DNA of 64,000 nucleotides from JASEGV01 sp947085405 (GCA_947085405.1 CAMTWO010000003.1:1-64000), one strand, 5' to 3'; shown: positions 35,458-45,318, numbered from the stretch's first letter. Notes: generated by a model not told the origin, from the letters alone. Translations and numbers: made by a program.

Positions 35458-36132
35458 TTAATATCTTGGACTTCGCTTGAATATAAATAACAATATTGCT
35501 CCCGCCACAAACCCGCCGATATGTGCCCACCAGGCAACTCCGCCCGCATCGCCGCCAATCCCAAGCGATAAAGTTCCGCTGATAAGTTGCATTAAAAACC
35601 AAATTCCTAAAAATAAATACGCAGGCAGTTCAACAAACTGAATGAAGAAAAAGATAGGAATAAGCGTTAAAATTTTTGCACGCGGGAACATCAGTATGTA
35701 AGCACCAAGCACACCTGCAATCGCACCGCTTGCACCAACCATCGGGATTTCAGATGTGGGGTTAATTAGGATTTGTCCGGCAGCAGCACCGACACCGGCA
35801 AGCAGATAAAAAAAGATATACCTAATGTGTCCCAACCTGTCTTCGATATTATCACCGAAAACGTGTAGGAAGAGCATATTCCCAATCAAGTGCATCCAGC
35901 CGCCATGCATAAACATCGAGCTGAAAACGGGTAAAAAAGTCATCAACCCAAAATCGAATAACTGAAAATCACTCGTCAAGCGGAATGGAATTAATCCGAA
36001 TTGATATATGAATGTTTCATATTGCTTACCGAGAGAAATCTGGAACAAAAAAATTATAACATTTGCACCGATTAAAAAATAATTTACAAAAGGAACTGTT
36101 CGGTGTGGATTTGTATCGCGTAGTGGTATCAT
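35458..36132 (-). CDS. Rhomboid-family intramembrane serine protease
   Basis: The 224-residue, six-helix protein has the dyad Ser in MVGASGAIAGVLGAYI (about residue 135) and the His in WWAHIGGFVAGAILL (near 205). HGGWMHLIGNMLFLHVFGDN carries the conserved Asn/His of helix 2. It would cleave membrane proteins inside the bilayer. Its ATG overlaps the esterase stop (4 bases), implying coupled translation, though no functional tie is evident. Confidence 0.92.
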   Translation of the reverse strand: MIPLRDTNPHRTVPFVNYFLIGANVIIFLFQISLGKQYETFIYQFGLIPFRLTSDFQLFDFGLMTFLPVFSSMFMHGGWMHLIGNMLFLHVFGDNIEDRLGHIRYIFFYLLAGVGAAAGQILINPTSEIPMVGASGAIAGVLGAYILMFPRAKILTLIPIFFFIQFVELPAYLFLGIWFLMQLISGTLSLGIGGDAGGVAWWAHIGGFVAGAILLFIFKRSPRY

Positions 36133-36797
36133 TTGATTTTATCTATTTGCTGAGTTAACCATTTTGAAAAGTCGTTTAAACTTTCCTCGCTGATTTCGTG
36201 AGCCATAGGATATTCTTTGTAAGTAAGTTCAACATTCTGTTTCGAGAAAAACTCTTTTGCTTGTCTGCCAATATGAATTGGGATAATCGGGTCGTGTGTG
36301 CCGTGTATAATAAAAATTGAATGTCTGTTTAAAGGTTTCAACTCCACGGGAAGTTTGAATTTGTCTGAGAAATATCCGCTGTTTGCAACAAGTCCGTGTA
36401 TAGATTCCGGCTTGGTTAATAAGAGCAGATATCCCATAACTGTCCCCATACTAAAACCCAGCAGGAAAATCTTGGCATGGTCAACAGGGTATTTTTCTAC
36501 AACATCATCTAAGAATTGTATTAATTTTTGGTGGCTTTCTTTGAATGAATTAATCTCAGGTTGAAAATTTTCAAGCATTTCAAACCAAGTGTAGCCAAAA
36601 CCATAATCGAACGGGAAAGGTGCCCGAACGCTTATTATTAACAGACGATGGTCTAAATTTTCTGCAAGTCCGAGTAGGTCGTTTTCATCCGCACCGCGCC
36701 CGTGTAGTAAAATGAGGCAAGGGTGTTTTTCACTTGTTTCAACTCGTGGTGGAATGATTTTATGAATTAGAGTTGAGTTAATTGATTTAATTGTCAT
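36129..36797 (-). CDS. Phospholipase/carboxylesterase family hydrolase
   Basis: The 222-residue alpha/beta hydrolase has LILLHGRGADENDLLGLAEN (about residues 28-47) forming the oxyanion hole. The nucleophile elbow is GFSMGTVMGYLL (Ser near 115), then the Asp in GTHDPIIPI and the His in YPMAHEIS. Length and motifs match the YpfH/lysophospholipase-like group. It acts on small acyl esters; the physiological substrate is unknown. It overlaps the next gene's start and the previous gene's stop by 4 bases each. Confidence 0.88.
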   Translation of the reverse strand: MTIKSINSTLIHKIIPPRVETSEKHPCLILLHGRGADENDLLGLAENLDHRLLIISVRAPFPFDYGFGYTWFEMLENFQPEINSFKESHQKLIQFLDDVVEKYPVDHAKIFLLGFSMGTVMGYLLLLTKPESIHGLVANSGYFSDKFKLPVELKPLNRHSIFIIHGTHDPIIPIHIGRQAKEFFSKQNVELTYKEYPMAHEISEESLNDFSKWLTQQIDKIK

Positions 36798-37954
36798 ACT
36801 TTTCGTTCTTCTAATAAATCACTAAATAGTTTATAATATTGTTCGCTTACTACTTCCACAGAGAATTTACTCTTAACCCGTTCAAGTCCTTTTTTAATCA
36901 GAACTTGTCTGAGTATTTTATTCTCATAAATCATTTTTATTTTATTTTTTAAATCTTCCGCATCCTTCTCTTTAAAAATTAATCCTGCATCACCAATAAC
37001 CCAAGGTATTTCGCCTGAGTTGGAACCGATAACAGGCACTTCACAAGCCATTGCTTCTATTAGTATTCTACCAAATTGTTCTTTCCAATGAGAACTGGCA
37101 TAAGATGGTAAAACTATTAAATCTATTGCATTTAATAGCTTAGGAATTTCAGCGTGTGTAACTGAATCATTCCAAATTATGCGGTCATTTATGCCAACTT
37201 CGTTTGAAATTTGAAACCACGATTGCTTTGCTTTTCCATCACCTACAAGAAGGATTTTATAATGGAAAGGTAAATCTTTTACTGCATAAAGCAAAGTATC
37301 AATCCCCTTTTCGAGAATAAACCTTCCGACAAAACCGATGGTAAACGATTTCAAATTAAACTTGTCTTTGACTGTTGAAGAGTCAATTTTATGGAATACG
37401 TCAATATCTACTGCCGGGGGGATGATTGTAATGTTATCAATACCCTTCTTGTTAAAAATCTTTTTAGCTGTCTCGTTGTGAGCAACACAATGATCCATTT
37501 TAGCAAGCACTTTGCGTTCAACAAAACCATTTAATTTTGGAAATTTATAAGGATATATATTTGAGGGATAATCGATATTTCGCCAAGACATTACAACTGT
37601 TTTTGCTTTAGGGGCGAGAATGTTTTTCAAAATCTGTACTTGAAAAGAAGCATAACTCTCCGGCTCCGAGTCCATGAAGATTAGATCTGGTTTTACTTTC
37701 AACAAAATGTGAATTAAATTAGTGTATAAAATTCGATGAGCGCGGTATCCCAGTATAAAACCTGACTTATGTAATATAAGCGAGGAATTATTTTCCTCTT
37801 CACATTTTATAGGATAACCGGCTTCTTTCCATACCTTCGGGACTAGTAGATGGACTTCGAATTCTTTTCGTTCCGTAAGTTTGCGATAGATAGATCTACG
37901 GGATGATTCAACACAAAGGTTTTCAATAATTAAAATTTTCTTAGGGATACTCAT
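36794..37954 (-). CDS. GT4-family glycosyltransferase
   Basis: This 386-residue retaining glycosyltransferase has the GT-B C-terminal core: FTIGFVGRFILEKGIDTLLYA (the donor-binding start), NDSVTHAEIPKLLNAIDLIVLPS, then QFGRILIEAMACEVPVIGSNSGEIPWVIGDAG with the EX7E glutamates. I use ATG 37954, which forms an ATGA overlap with the upstream gene, rather than the TTG further up. It probably adds one sugar to a surface polysaccharide unit. The donor is not readable. Confidence 0.9.
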   Translation of the reverse strand: MSIPKKILIIENLCVESSRRSIYRKLTERKEFEVHLLVPKVWKEAGYPIKCEEENNSSLILHKSGFILGYRAHRILYTNLIHILLKVKPDLIFMDSEPESYASFQVQILKNILAPKAKTVVMSWRNIDYPSNIYPYKFPKLNGFVERKVLAKMDHCVAHNETAKKIFNKKGIDNITIIPPAVDIDVFHKIDSSTVKDKFNLKSFTIGFVGRFILEKGIDTLLYAVKDLPFHYKILLVGDGKAKQSWFQISNEVGINDRIIWNDSVTHAEIPKLLNAIDLIVLPSYASSHWKEQFGRILIEAMACEVPVIGSNSGEIPWVIGDAGLIFKEKDAEDLKNKIKMIYENKILRQVLIKKGLERVKSKFSVEVVSEQYYKLFSDLLEERKV

Positions 37955-38871
37955 AAATCCCGTTTCCAATATTTATCTTTAAAAAAATCTATCACTCCTC
38001 TTAAGAGCGATTGTGTTCTTTTCCATTCTCCTCGAAGTAAATGGATAGCACCGAAGGCGCCCGCATACCACAAAATAGAAAATAAAACCCCTACCGACTT
38101 TTGAAATATATTTCCATACTTCCGTATCATGTAAAGACGATTCCTCATCGTATAATAGTCTCGGAAAACTTTTCCTGCAACTTTAATCACATTTCTTGAC
38201 TCTCCATGTACAGCCTTTGCCGTAGGAACATAAATTAGGTCATAACCTAAAAGTCTTACTTTCCAAGAAAGATCAAGGTCTTCTGAATAATTAAAAAGTT
38301 TTTCGTCGAAACCACCAACTTGATTAAAAATATGGCGTCTAACTAATAAAACACAACTCGTTGCATATTCAACAATTTTCGTTTGTATCATATCGGTCCC
38401 AGCGATTTTGCCCATGTTTTCGTGGTACGCATTACCAAAAATAGTTATGCGACCTCCGCCATACCAAATTGTACCCGATTTATTTTCAGAAAATATTAGT
38501 GGACATGCCATTCCATACTTAGGATTAGCTTCGATACTTTGAATGAGTAACGTTAAACAGGATGGCTCCAGGTATGCATCATTATCTAAAAATAAAATAT
38601 ATTGCGACTCTTCTTTAGCAGTTAACTTTGCACCTATATTTGCTGCATGGGTGTGCCCCTGATTATTATCAAGTTGGATAAGATTTACCCAAGGAAAATA
38701 TTCTTTTATTCTTTTTCCCGAACCATCGCTGGAGCCACTATCAACTACAGTTACATAGCAATTTGAGTAATCAAGATTTTGAATATGTTCTAAGCATTTT
38801 GCTGTAGTTTGTTCGTCATTCCAATTTGCAATTACAATTTGAACTGCTGGTAATTTATTCGTCGGGTTCAT
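37951..38871 (-). CDS. GT2-family glycosyltransferase (rhamnosyltransferase-like)
   Basis: The 306-residue inverting glycosyltransferase has IVIANWNDEQTTAKCLEHI (start of the GT-A fold), VTVVDSGSSDGSG with the nucleotide Asp, ILFLDNDAYLEP (the DxD metal site), and GGFDEKLFNYSEDLDLSWKVRLLG with the catalytic ED. The C-terminus has a hydrophobic stretch that may anchor it to the membrane. ATG 38871 overlaps the methyltransferase stop (TAATG), so the longer frame with 16 extra residues is not used. Confidence 0.92.
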   Translation of the reverse strand: MNPTNKLPAVQIVIANWNDEQTTAKCLEHIQNLDYSNCYVTVVDSGSSDGSGKRIKEYFPWVNLIQLDNNQGHTHAANIGAKLTAKEESQYILFLDNDAYLEPSCLTLLIQSIEANPKYGMACPLIFSENKSGTIWYGGGRITIFGNAYHENMGKIAGTDMIQTKIVEYATSCVLLVRRHIFNQVGGFDEKLFNYSEDLDLSWKVRLLGYDLIYVPTAKAVHGESRNVIKVAGKVFRDYYTMRNRLYMIRKYGNIFQKSVGVLFSILWYAGAFGAIHLLRGEWKRTQSLLRGVIDFFKDKYWKRDL

Positions 38872-39542
38872 TATATTTTTCTTGCTTTTATTATCAAATT
38901 GTAACTCATCCTGCCCCACGAAATGTCGTAATCTATGTCGCCAACTTTATTCAAGAATTTACTTAAATCCAACTTAAAATGTTTTAAGCAAAAATTATTT
39001 AAACCAAAAGTAATCGGAGAAAGAAAAAGTCCGCCGTAATGTTTGTCTTCAATTTTAAATAGTCTAAAAAGCAATCTTCGCAAATCGGTAAACGAATAAT
39101 GTTTGTGGTACGGATAATATGTTTTAGATTTTATTTTTAGGGATAAAATTTCAGGGGCAAGGAAGCGGAATAAACCTTTGTATGGTACCGAAAGTATTAA
39201 CAAACCACTTGGTTTTAATATCCGCCACGCTTCACTAATTACCATTTTATCATCTTGTGTATGGTCCAAAACATCAAGCAGCAAAACAGCGTCGGCAAAG
39301 TTAGATTGCAACGGTAAGTTTTCAGCTTTGGCTTGTATTAAAGTTGTATTTGGATTTTGATTATCTAACGCCTTCAACGCATCAATATTTGTATCAACGC
39401 TAATAACATTTTCACTTTTTAACTGCAATAACTTTATCAGCGGACGGTTTGAACATCCGATATCCACTATGTATTGCGTTTGTGGGAGCCACGCGAAAGC
39501 CCACTTATGATTTGTAAATAATTTTCCTTTTCGATCACTCAT
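38871..39542 (-). CDS. SAM-dependent methyltransferase of the polysaccharide cluster
   Basis: The 223-residue class I methyltransferase has motif I IVDIGCSNRPLIKLL (SAM loop), VISVDTNIDAL, LPLQSNFADAVLLLDVLDH and EAWRILKPSGLLILSVPY, in the order of the Methyltransf_11 fold. ATG 39542 is chosen because it overlaps the end of the upstream glycosyltransferase by a few bases. Embedded between glycosyltransferases, it probably methylates a sugar or lipid intermediate. Confidence 0.88.
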   Translation of the reverse strand: MSDRKGKLFTNHKWAFAWLPQTQYIVDIGCSNRPLIKLLQLKSENVISVDTNIDALKALDNQNPNTTLIQAKAENLPLQSNFADAVLLLDVLDHTQDDKMVISEAWRILKPSGLLILSVPYKGLFRFLAPEILSLKIKSKTYYPYHKHYSFTDLRRLLFRLFKIEDKHYGGLFLSPITFGLNNFCLKHFKLDLSKFLNKVGDIDYDISWGRMSYNLIIKARKI

Positions 39543-40644
39543 TATACAAAGATAAGGTTTTTTCAGATATATTTTCCCAGGAATAATTTTGCGCGGAATT
39601 GATTGCACTAAAGCTTAACTGTTGTCGCAGGTTTTCATCATCAATTAATTTGAGGATTTTATTAGCGATATCATCAGCATCTCTATTAATGAAATAACCA
39701 TTCTCCCCATCTTTCAAATAATCTTCCACTCCGGGAACTTTTGTGATAAGTAGTGGCAATCCACACGCTGCCGCTTCCATTCCTGCGATTAAAAACGACT
39801 CGTGGTAAGTGGGCAAAACAAAAATATCGCCTGCGTTGTAATATTGGGTTAGTGGGTTCTGTAATCCTTTAAAGAAAATACGGTTTCCCAAATTTAATTT
39901 GGTGGCTAATTCATAATAGGGCTTTGGATTATCTTTACCAACTACAAGAAGATTTACGTTTTTATGTTTTATCAAATCCATAGCTTTAATAACAAGCTCT
40001 AGCCCTTTCCTATCAAATTCGTTCCCAACAAAAAGAAGAACAAAATCATCCTTGGAGAATCCAAGTTCTTTTCGCTTCAGTAGTTTTTCTTCTTCGGTTA
40101 TCGGTTGGAATTCCTGTAAATTTACTCCATTAGGAATTACGACTATATCTTCTGGAGGAACATTATAATATTCACATATCTCCTTCTTTAAGCCATTCGA
40201 CACTGCAATAATTTTTTTGTAATGACCTTTTGTAAACGATAATTTTTCAATATGTAACCTAATCGTATCTGCAATGTGGAGATTCTTATTTAATAACAGG
40301 TGTTTAGAAAGTTGTTGACGAATTTCCATTCCTGCTTTGTGACAACTTTGTGCGGTCAACACGTCGCATTTTTTTATATTTGCAGCATGTGAATGAATAA
40401 TGTCATATTTTTCTTTTTTCAGTGCCCTCTGAAAATTAAACCTGAAACTTAATAGTTTCGTTGATGTTTTAAATGCCCACGTAGGAACCCTTACATTCTT
40501 GATCTGGTAATCTAAGTCCTGAAAAGATGAAGAAAAAACAGTTACATCTTCTCCACTATGAATGAAATTCCTGGTCAATTCATACGCAGCACGTTCAATT
40601 CCACCTTGTTTATTAAAGTCTAATACAACTGTTGCAATTTTCAT
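39535..40644 (-). CDS. GT4-family glycosyltransferase
   Basis: The 369-residue protein starts with FNKQGGIERAAYELTRNF, the acceptor-side loop of GT4 enzymes such as WaaG/PimB. It continues with HSHAANIKKCDVLTAQSCH, VIPNGVNLQEF, LLFVGNEFDRKGLELVIKAM and FVLPTYHESFLIAGMEAAACGLPLLIT (EX7E). The Gly-Gly-Ile-Glu-Arg loop is typical of lipopolysaccharide core or O-unit transferases. It follows the flippase gene by 5 bases. Confidence 0.92.
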   Translation of the reverse strand: MKIATVVLDFNKQGGIERAAYELTRNFIHSGEDVTVFSSSFQDLDYQIKNVRVPTWAFKTSTKLLSFRFNFQRALKKEKYDIIHSHAANIKKCDVLTAQSCHKAGMEIRQQLSKHLLLNKNLHIADTIRLHIEKLSFTKGHYKKIIAVSNGLKKEICEYYNVPPEDIVVIPNGVNLQEFQPITEEEKLLKRKELGFSKDDFVLLFVGNEFDRKGLELVIKAMDLIKHKNVNLLVVGKDNPKPYYELATKLNLGNRIFFKGLQNPLTQYYNAGDIFVLPTYHESFLIAGMEAAACGLPLLITKVPGVEDYLKDGENGYFINRDADDIANKILKLIDDENLRQQLSFSAINSAQNYSWENISEKTLSLYNE

Positions 40645-40649
40645 TCGTA

Positions 40650-42122
40650 TTAATCAGTTAAGTTAAATAAGTTCGCGTTGCGAAATAATAGTCGTCTGAT
40701 CATCCAGATACCAAAAACCCAAAAAATTATACAAAAGATTATAATCAGAATCAATTGATTCATTGTTGGGGAAATAAAAATCATCTTGCAAACTATCGTA
40801 GGCAAAAAACCGATAATCGTGGTAAACAGCCAGTTTGTGATTTGAAGAGGTGTTCGTATACGCTTATATAACAATAACCACGAACCAAAATTAACAAGTA
40901 TGATAACCACACCGGTTGCGATTGCCACACCCAGCACACCGAATTTTGAAATTAGTAAGATATTTAGAATTATATTTAACAATGCCCCCAAAAGACTTAA
41001 AAGGAAAATTGATTTTTCTGCTCTTAGAGACAGCAGAGCTTCCGCATTTTCGCCGCCGCCGAAGATTCGAGCTACTAAGCGGGAAGCTAATAATAACTGA
41101 AAAAGAGAAACCGCTGGGATGAATTCTTTAGAATATAGTAATGCTATTATTTCTTCAGCGTATATTATTGAAAAACAATAAAGCGGAATGCTAATTTGAG
41201 ATACGAGCGAGGTAAGTTTTATCCAAAATTCTTTTATTTTATCTTTTTGTTCGGAGGCTAATTTTGCAAACATTGAAATTGTAATTCCAGCGAACCCCGC
41301 CCCGAATGCGAATGCGGGAATTTGTGCGAGTGCGTGTGCAATGTCGTAATAACCGATTTCTGTTTTGCTAATCCCAAAAATTCCTAAAACCGCAATATCG
41401 CCTTGTTTACCTAAAAAATATTCCATTAAAGTATTTAGCCATAGCCAACCGCTGAATACAAAAATCGGACGAAGATTTACTTTTTCACTCCTATAAAATA
41501 TATATCTTCTAACAACAATCAAATGGGCTATCATAGATAGAGTAGAACAAAGAAGTATAACCTGCAATACTTCATTCAATAATAATCCATTAGCTGAAAG
41601 GATGAAAATCAAAATTAATTGGACAGAAAGTGCGATGGTGTTTATTACAAAAATTGGTTTCGTCTTTAACTGTGAAACCCAAACAGATGAGATCGCAGAT
41701 GAAAGAGATCTTAAAGCTCCATATGCAATAATGAAAAATAGAAATTGTTTCGACGGTGAATCCAAATGGAATAATGTTTGAACATCTGCCCAACCGAAAG
41801 TCAGAACAAATCCTAAAACCGTTAGAATGAAAATTTTAATTAAAATTAGTCTTTGAGTTATGTAATTGATTATGGAGTATGCATTTGACCCAATATATTG
41901 TGGTAGAAACCTATTTAATGCGAGATCAATTCCAGCGGACGAGATAGCGATTAATAGTGTCGCGATTGATACAATACTTGCATATACTCCATTTCCGTGA
42001 GGACCGAGCGACCTCGCGACAAAGATCGAAAAGAAATAAATTAGCACATATTCTAAAACCCTTGCCGCGTGATTCCATGCATAACCTTGAAGGAAAGATA
42101 AGTTTTGTTTAATTTTGATCAC
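40650..42122 (-). CDS. Wzx-like polysaccharide flippase (MATE/MOP superfamily)
   Basis: The 490-residue protein has about fourteen hydrophobic segments and the opening pattern of polysaccharide exporters (YAWNHAARVLEYVLIYFFSIFVARSLGPHGNGVYA). It would flip undecaprenyl-linked oligosaccharide to the periplasmic face. The start is GTG at 42122. It heads the leftward cluster of three glycosyltransferases and a methyltransferase, and no wzy polymerase is recognised here. Confidence 0.9.
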   Translation of the reverse strand: MIKIKQNLSFLQGYAWNHAARVLEYVLIYFFSIFVARSLGPHGNGVYASIVSIATLLIAISSAGIDLALNRFLPQYIGSNAYSIINYITQRLILIKIFILTVLGFVLTFGWADVQTLFHLDSPSKQFLFFIIAYGALRSLSSAISSVWVSQLKTKPIFVINTIALSVQLILIFILSANGLLLNEVLQVILLCSTLSMIAHLIVVRRYIFYRSEKVNLRPIFVFSGWLWLNTLMEYFLGKQGDIAVLGIFGISKTEIGYYDIAHALAQIPAFAFGAGFAGITISMFAKLASEQKDKIKEFWIKLTSLVSQISIPLYCFSIIYAEEIIALLYSKEFIPAVSLFQLLLASRLVARIFGGGENAEALLSLRAEKSIFLLSLLGALLNIILNILLISKFGVLGVAIATGVVIILVNFGSWLLLYKRIRTPLQITNWLFTTIIGFLPTIVCKMIFISPTMNQLILIIIFCIIFWVFGIWMIRRLLFRNANLFNLTD

Positions 42123-42274
42123 ATTGAAGTATTTATTTGGAAGGAATATACAAAGAATTATTGAAATCTGCTAGCAGGTATGGCGATTTGGCAAAACGGA
42201 CCGACAACTGTATTAATAAAACTTCGGCGACGGCCAGCCCTCTTAAAAACAGTGGCTCAAAGCGAAACGTAGCG

Positions 42275-42364
42275 TGGCGGAAAGGGAGAGATTCGAACTC
42301 TCGGTACCCTTTCAGGTACACACGCTTTCCAGGCGTGCCAATTAAGCCACTCTTGCACCTTTCC
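42275..42364 (-). tRNA. tRNA-Ser(GGA)
   Basis: On the minus strand the acceptor pair is GGAAAGG/CCTTTCC with discriminator G and an encoded CCA (42277-42275). The anticodon arm is CACGC-CTGGAAA-GCGTG giving GGA. The long variable arm (TACCTGAAAGGGTA) is of class II. Unlike the leucine and lysine tRNAs in this window, CCA is encoded. Confidence 0.95.
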
Positions 42365-42467
42365 GAATTTTATACTTTTTAATATATCTCGATAATACAT
42401 CAAATCCAAGCCCATATAATTGTTTTTCAAATACTACACGTGAATTTTTGTCCGGTCTATCAACCGT

Positions 42468-43010
42468 TTATCTTGCTATCTTATGTCCGTATTCGTAACC
42501 TTTATCAAAAGCTTTCAAATTCAATTCTTCAGTTCCCTTTGGGACCGAAGCGATAACTGCTTTACGCATTGCCTCGGGATCAATCAACTTTGTAACTGCT
42601 GTCATAAATCCCATCATCACAATATTAATTACTAATTTTTTCCCAAGGTCTTCAGCAAATCGCATTGCTGGGATCGAATAATGAATTACATCTTTTCTTA
42701 AATTATGTGGTATTACCAATTCCTCTTCGGTAATCATAACTCCACCCGCTGTTAATTCAGGAGTAAACTTTGTGTATGCTTCCTGCGACATTACAATAAG
42801 GATGTGAGGTGTTGTAATGTAAGGATAAGCGATTACCTCTGAATCAACTATTACTTGAGCGCTGCAAGCACTTCCGCGAGCCTCAGGTCCGAATGCCTGA
42901 ATCATTGTAGAATATTTATTGTCATAAATAGCAGCAGCCCGTCCGATAATATAACCGCTAAGAATTACACCCTGACCGCCAAAACCACCAATTTTTATTT
43001 CTGTTCTCAT
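42468..43010 (-). CDS. korC: 2-oxoacid:ferredoxin oxidoreductase gamma subunit
   Basis: The 180-residue protein has the gamma-domain signature IKIGGFGGQGVILSGYIIGRAA (residues 5-26). FGPEARGSACSAQVIVDSE, PHILIVMSQEAY and VINIVMMGFMTAV follow. It completes the KorABC complex that oxidatively decarboxylates 2-oxoglutarate (or another 2-oxoacid) with ferredoxin. ATG 43010, with GAAGGAG eight bases before it, is preferred to the upstream TTG. Last gene of the leftward korDABC group. Confidence 0.92.
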   Translation of the reverse strand: MRTEIKIGGFGGQGVILSGYIIGRAAAIYDNKYSTMIQAFGPEARGSACSAQVIVDSEVIAYPYITTPHILIVMSQEAYTKFTPELTAGGVMITEEELVIPHNLRKDVIHYSIPAMRFAEDLGKKLVINIVMMGFMTAVTKLIDPEAMRKAVIASVPKGTEELNLKAFDKGYEYGHKIAR

Positions 43011-43021
43011 AATAATCTCCT

Positions 43022-43897
43022 TCAACCTTTATAAGGTGTATATTTATCGCCGAACTTCTTCGTATAGTGTTCGTCCATTAATGAAAGATAATCGGGCCGC
43101 TCTTTATCCACAAATTTGCCAACGATGATTTTACTTTGAAAATCTAATGGGGCAGTTTTCGTGTCTATGCCGTGCCGAATTTCGCTATTCTCCTTATAAA
43201 AAACCATCTGGTCTAAACCATCGCCTAATTTATTCCTGCGACTATAAAGCGTTGGGCAAGGGGCTAATACTTCTATGAACGAAAAACCTTTTTTATTTAA
43301 TGCTTCTTTCATCGATTTTGTTAAATGACGAACGTGATAAGCAGTCCAACGTGCCACATATACAGCACCGCACGATTCAGCAAGGTATGGTAAATTAAAA
43401 GGCTGTTCAAAATTTCCGTGAGGAGCTGTTGTAGCAGTAGCAGAAATTGGTGTTGTGGGTGCAACCTGCCCGCCCGTCATTCCATAAATAAAATTGTTTA
43501 CACAGATTACAGTCATATCCAAGTTGCGCCTGGCTGCGTGTATAAAATGATTTCCACCGATAGCAGTTAAATCGCCGTCGCCGCTGTAAACTACAACTTT
43601 CAATTCGGGATTTGCTAATTTCAATCCGGTAGCAAATGGAATGGGCCTGCCGTGAGTTGTGTGGAAAGAATCTAAATTCAGATATCCTGCAACTCTTCCA
43701 GTGCATCCGATTCCCGATACGATTGCAACTTTATCCATATCCAAACCGCTGGTCTCTAATGCACGTCCGAAACAATTTACAGTGGTTCCAATTCCACAAC
43801 TCGGACACCAAATATGCGGCATCCGATCCATCCTCAAAAACGATTCAACGGGATTCAGAGGCAGGGTTTCTTCTATTTCATACATCTGGTCTTCCAT
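43022..43897 (-). CDS. korB: 2-oxoacid:ferredoxin oxidoreductase beta subunit
   Basis: The 291-residue TPP-binding subunit has HIWCPSCGIGTTVNCFGRAL (cluster/TPP Cys, about residues 28-47), SGIGCTGRVAGYLNLDSFHTTHGRPIPFATG-type central region, and SGDGDLTAIGGNHFIHAARRN with the Mg-pyrophosphate GDG...N site. YGMTGGQVAPTTP follows. It starts one base after korA ends and, with KorA, forms the catalytic core. Confidence 0.95.
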   Translation of the reverse strand: MEDQMYEIEETLPLNPVESFLRMDRMPHIWCPSCGIGTTVNCFGRALETSGLDMDKVAIVSGIGCTGRVAGYLNLDSFHTTHGRPIPFATGLKLANPELKVVVYSGDGDLTAIGGNHFIHAARRNLDMTVICVNNFIYGMTGGQVAPTTPISATATTAPHGNFEQPFNLPYLAESCGAVYVARWTAYHVRHLTKSMKEALNKKGFSFIEVLAPCPTLYSRRNKLGDGLDQMVFYKENSEIRHGIDTKTAPLDFQSKIIVGKFVDKERPDYLSLMDEHYTKKFGDKYTPYKG

Positions 43898-45061
43898 CTA
43901 TGCACCTTTCAGACTGCTTTTAATTGCGTTATAAATTTCTTTGGGATTATGAACTGTTCCACCCGGATGCGGAACAAGTGTAACGGGGACTTTGCCGTAA
44001 GCATTACGTTCAACCTCGTAAAACATCTGACCTAAATTAAGTTCGGGCACGACTAAAGCTTTTACTTTGGTTGCTAACTCTTGAATTTTCTTTTCAGGGA
44101 AGGGCCACGCCACAATTAAGCGAAGGTGTCCTACTTTCATTCCTTCTTTGCGCGCTTGTTCGATTGCAGGAATTGCAACTCGCGAAGTAATGCCATACGA
44201 AACCACTACAACATCGGCGCCTTCAACCTGGTCTTCTTTGTATTCAATAATCTTATCAGCGTTCAATTTAATTTTATTAACGAGCCGGGGTATCAACTTG
44301 GCTTGCGCTGAGGGCGACATATGCGGATAACCTTTTTCGTCGTGCGTTAAGCCTGTAACGTGAATTCTATATCCATCCCCCGCTTTAACCATCGGCGGTA
44401 CTAAATCGGCATCAGGTTTAAATAAAAGAAAATCTTCTTTCGGACCATTATAAAATCTTCGGGGGGTTACTTCAATTTCGTCGGCAGGTGGAATAATTAC
44501 TCGCTCCGTCATGTGTCCGACACATTCATCCATCATTAACAAAACAGGGACGCGATATTGTTCTGCGAGATTAAATGCCTTTATCGTTAAATCGTAACAT
44601 TCCTGAGGTGAATTTGGACAGAGAGCAATAATTGCGTAATCGCCGTGCGAACCCCATCGTGCTTGCATCATATCACCTTGAGCAGGTTGAGTCGGTAATC
44701 CTGTCGAAGGACCGGCACGCTGAACATCAACAATTACGCAGGGAGTTTCAGTCATCGCTGCCAAACCGATGTGTTCCATCATCAGCGAAAAGCCGGGACC
44801 CGATGTTACAGTCATTACTTTCTTTCCACCCCACGCTCCGCCTAAAATAGCAATCGACGAAGCTATCTCGTCTTCCATCTGGATGAACACACCACCAACC
44901 AACGGAAAACGTTCGGCAATTCTCTCGACAACTTCAGTAGATGGAGTAATCGGGTATCCTGCAACGAAGCGGCAGCCGGCTGAAATTGCACCTTCGCTGC
45001 AAGCGTGGTCGCCATCGAGGAAGTGAGCACCTGTTAAAACTCCTTTTGGATCTGCTTTCAC
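43898..45061 (-). CDS. korA: 2-oxoacid:ferredoxin oxidoreductase alpha subunit
   Basis: The 387-residue protein has CRFVAGYPITPSTEVVERIAE (the YPITPST substrate motif), FIQMEDEIASSIAILGGAWGGKKVMTVTSGPGFSLM-type pyrimidine domain, and VQRAGPSTGLPTQPAQGDMMQA. It is the 2-oxoacid-binding subunit, probably 2-oxoglutarate by motif. The start is GTG at 45061, supported by AAAGGAG close upstream. korD lies 11 bases before it. Confidence 0.94.
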   Translation of the reverse strand: MKADPKGVLTGAHFLDGDHACSEGAISAGCRFVAGYPITPSTEVVERIAERFPLVGGVFIQMEDEIASSIAILGGAWGGKKVMTVTSGPGFSLMMEHIGLAAMTETPCVIVDVQRAGPSTGLPTQPAQGDMMQARWGSHGDYAIIALCPNSPQECYDLTIKAFNLAEQYRVPVLLMMDECVGHMTERVIIPPADEIEVTPRRFYNGPKEDFLLFKPDADLVPPMVKAGDGYRIHVTGLTHDEKGYPHMSPSAQAKLIPRLVNKIKLNADKIIEYKEDQVEGADVVVVSYGITSRVAIPAIEQARKEGMKVGHLRLIVAWPFPEKKIQELATKVKALVVPELNLGQMFYEVERNAYGKVPVTLVPHPGGTVHNPKEIYNAIKSSLKGA

Positions 45062-45072
45062 AAAAATCTCCT

Positions 45073-45318
45073 TTATTTATTTTTCTTTATTCTAAATCCG
45101 TAAATTGAAAAATCGGGACATAAAAGCCCGCACATATCGCATCCGTTGCATAAATCCTTTGAAATAAGAACAGGGGGGTGATATCCTTTCGAGTTATATT
45201 GGTCGGAAAGTTTCAACGCATTAGTCGGACAGAATTCGACACAAAATCCGCAACCCTTACAGCGTTCGACTGTAATTACGACATTGCCTTGAGCTTTCTT
45301 TTCAGCCGTTGGAGTCAT
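45073..45318 (-). CDS. korD: 4Fe-4S ferredoxin-type delta subunit
   Basis: The 81-residue protein carries two 4Fe-4S cluster motifs: CKGCGFCVEFCP (about residues 20-31) and CNGCDMCGLLCPD (about 57-69). It passes electrons from the KorABC core to ferredoxin or other carriers. First gene of korDABC, spaced 11 bases from korA. The 189 bases to the divergent nfeD gene must hold the promoters for both directions. Confidence 0.93.
   Translation of the reverse strand: MTPTAEKKAQGNVVITVERCKGCGFCVEFCPTNALKLSDQYNSKGYHPPVLISKDLCNGCDMCGLLCPDFSIYGFRIKKNK

Noticed and set aside
42133..42382. Frames on both strands across tRNA-Ser
   Set aside because: They overlap the tRNA and its flanks and have no family pattern.
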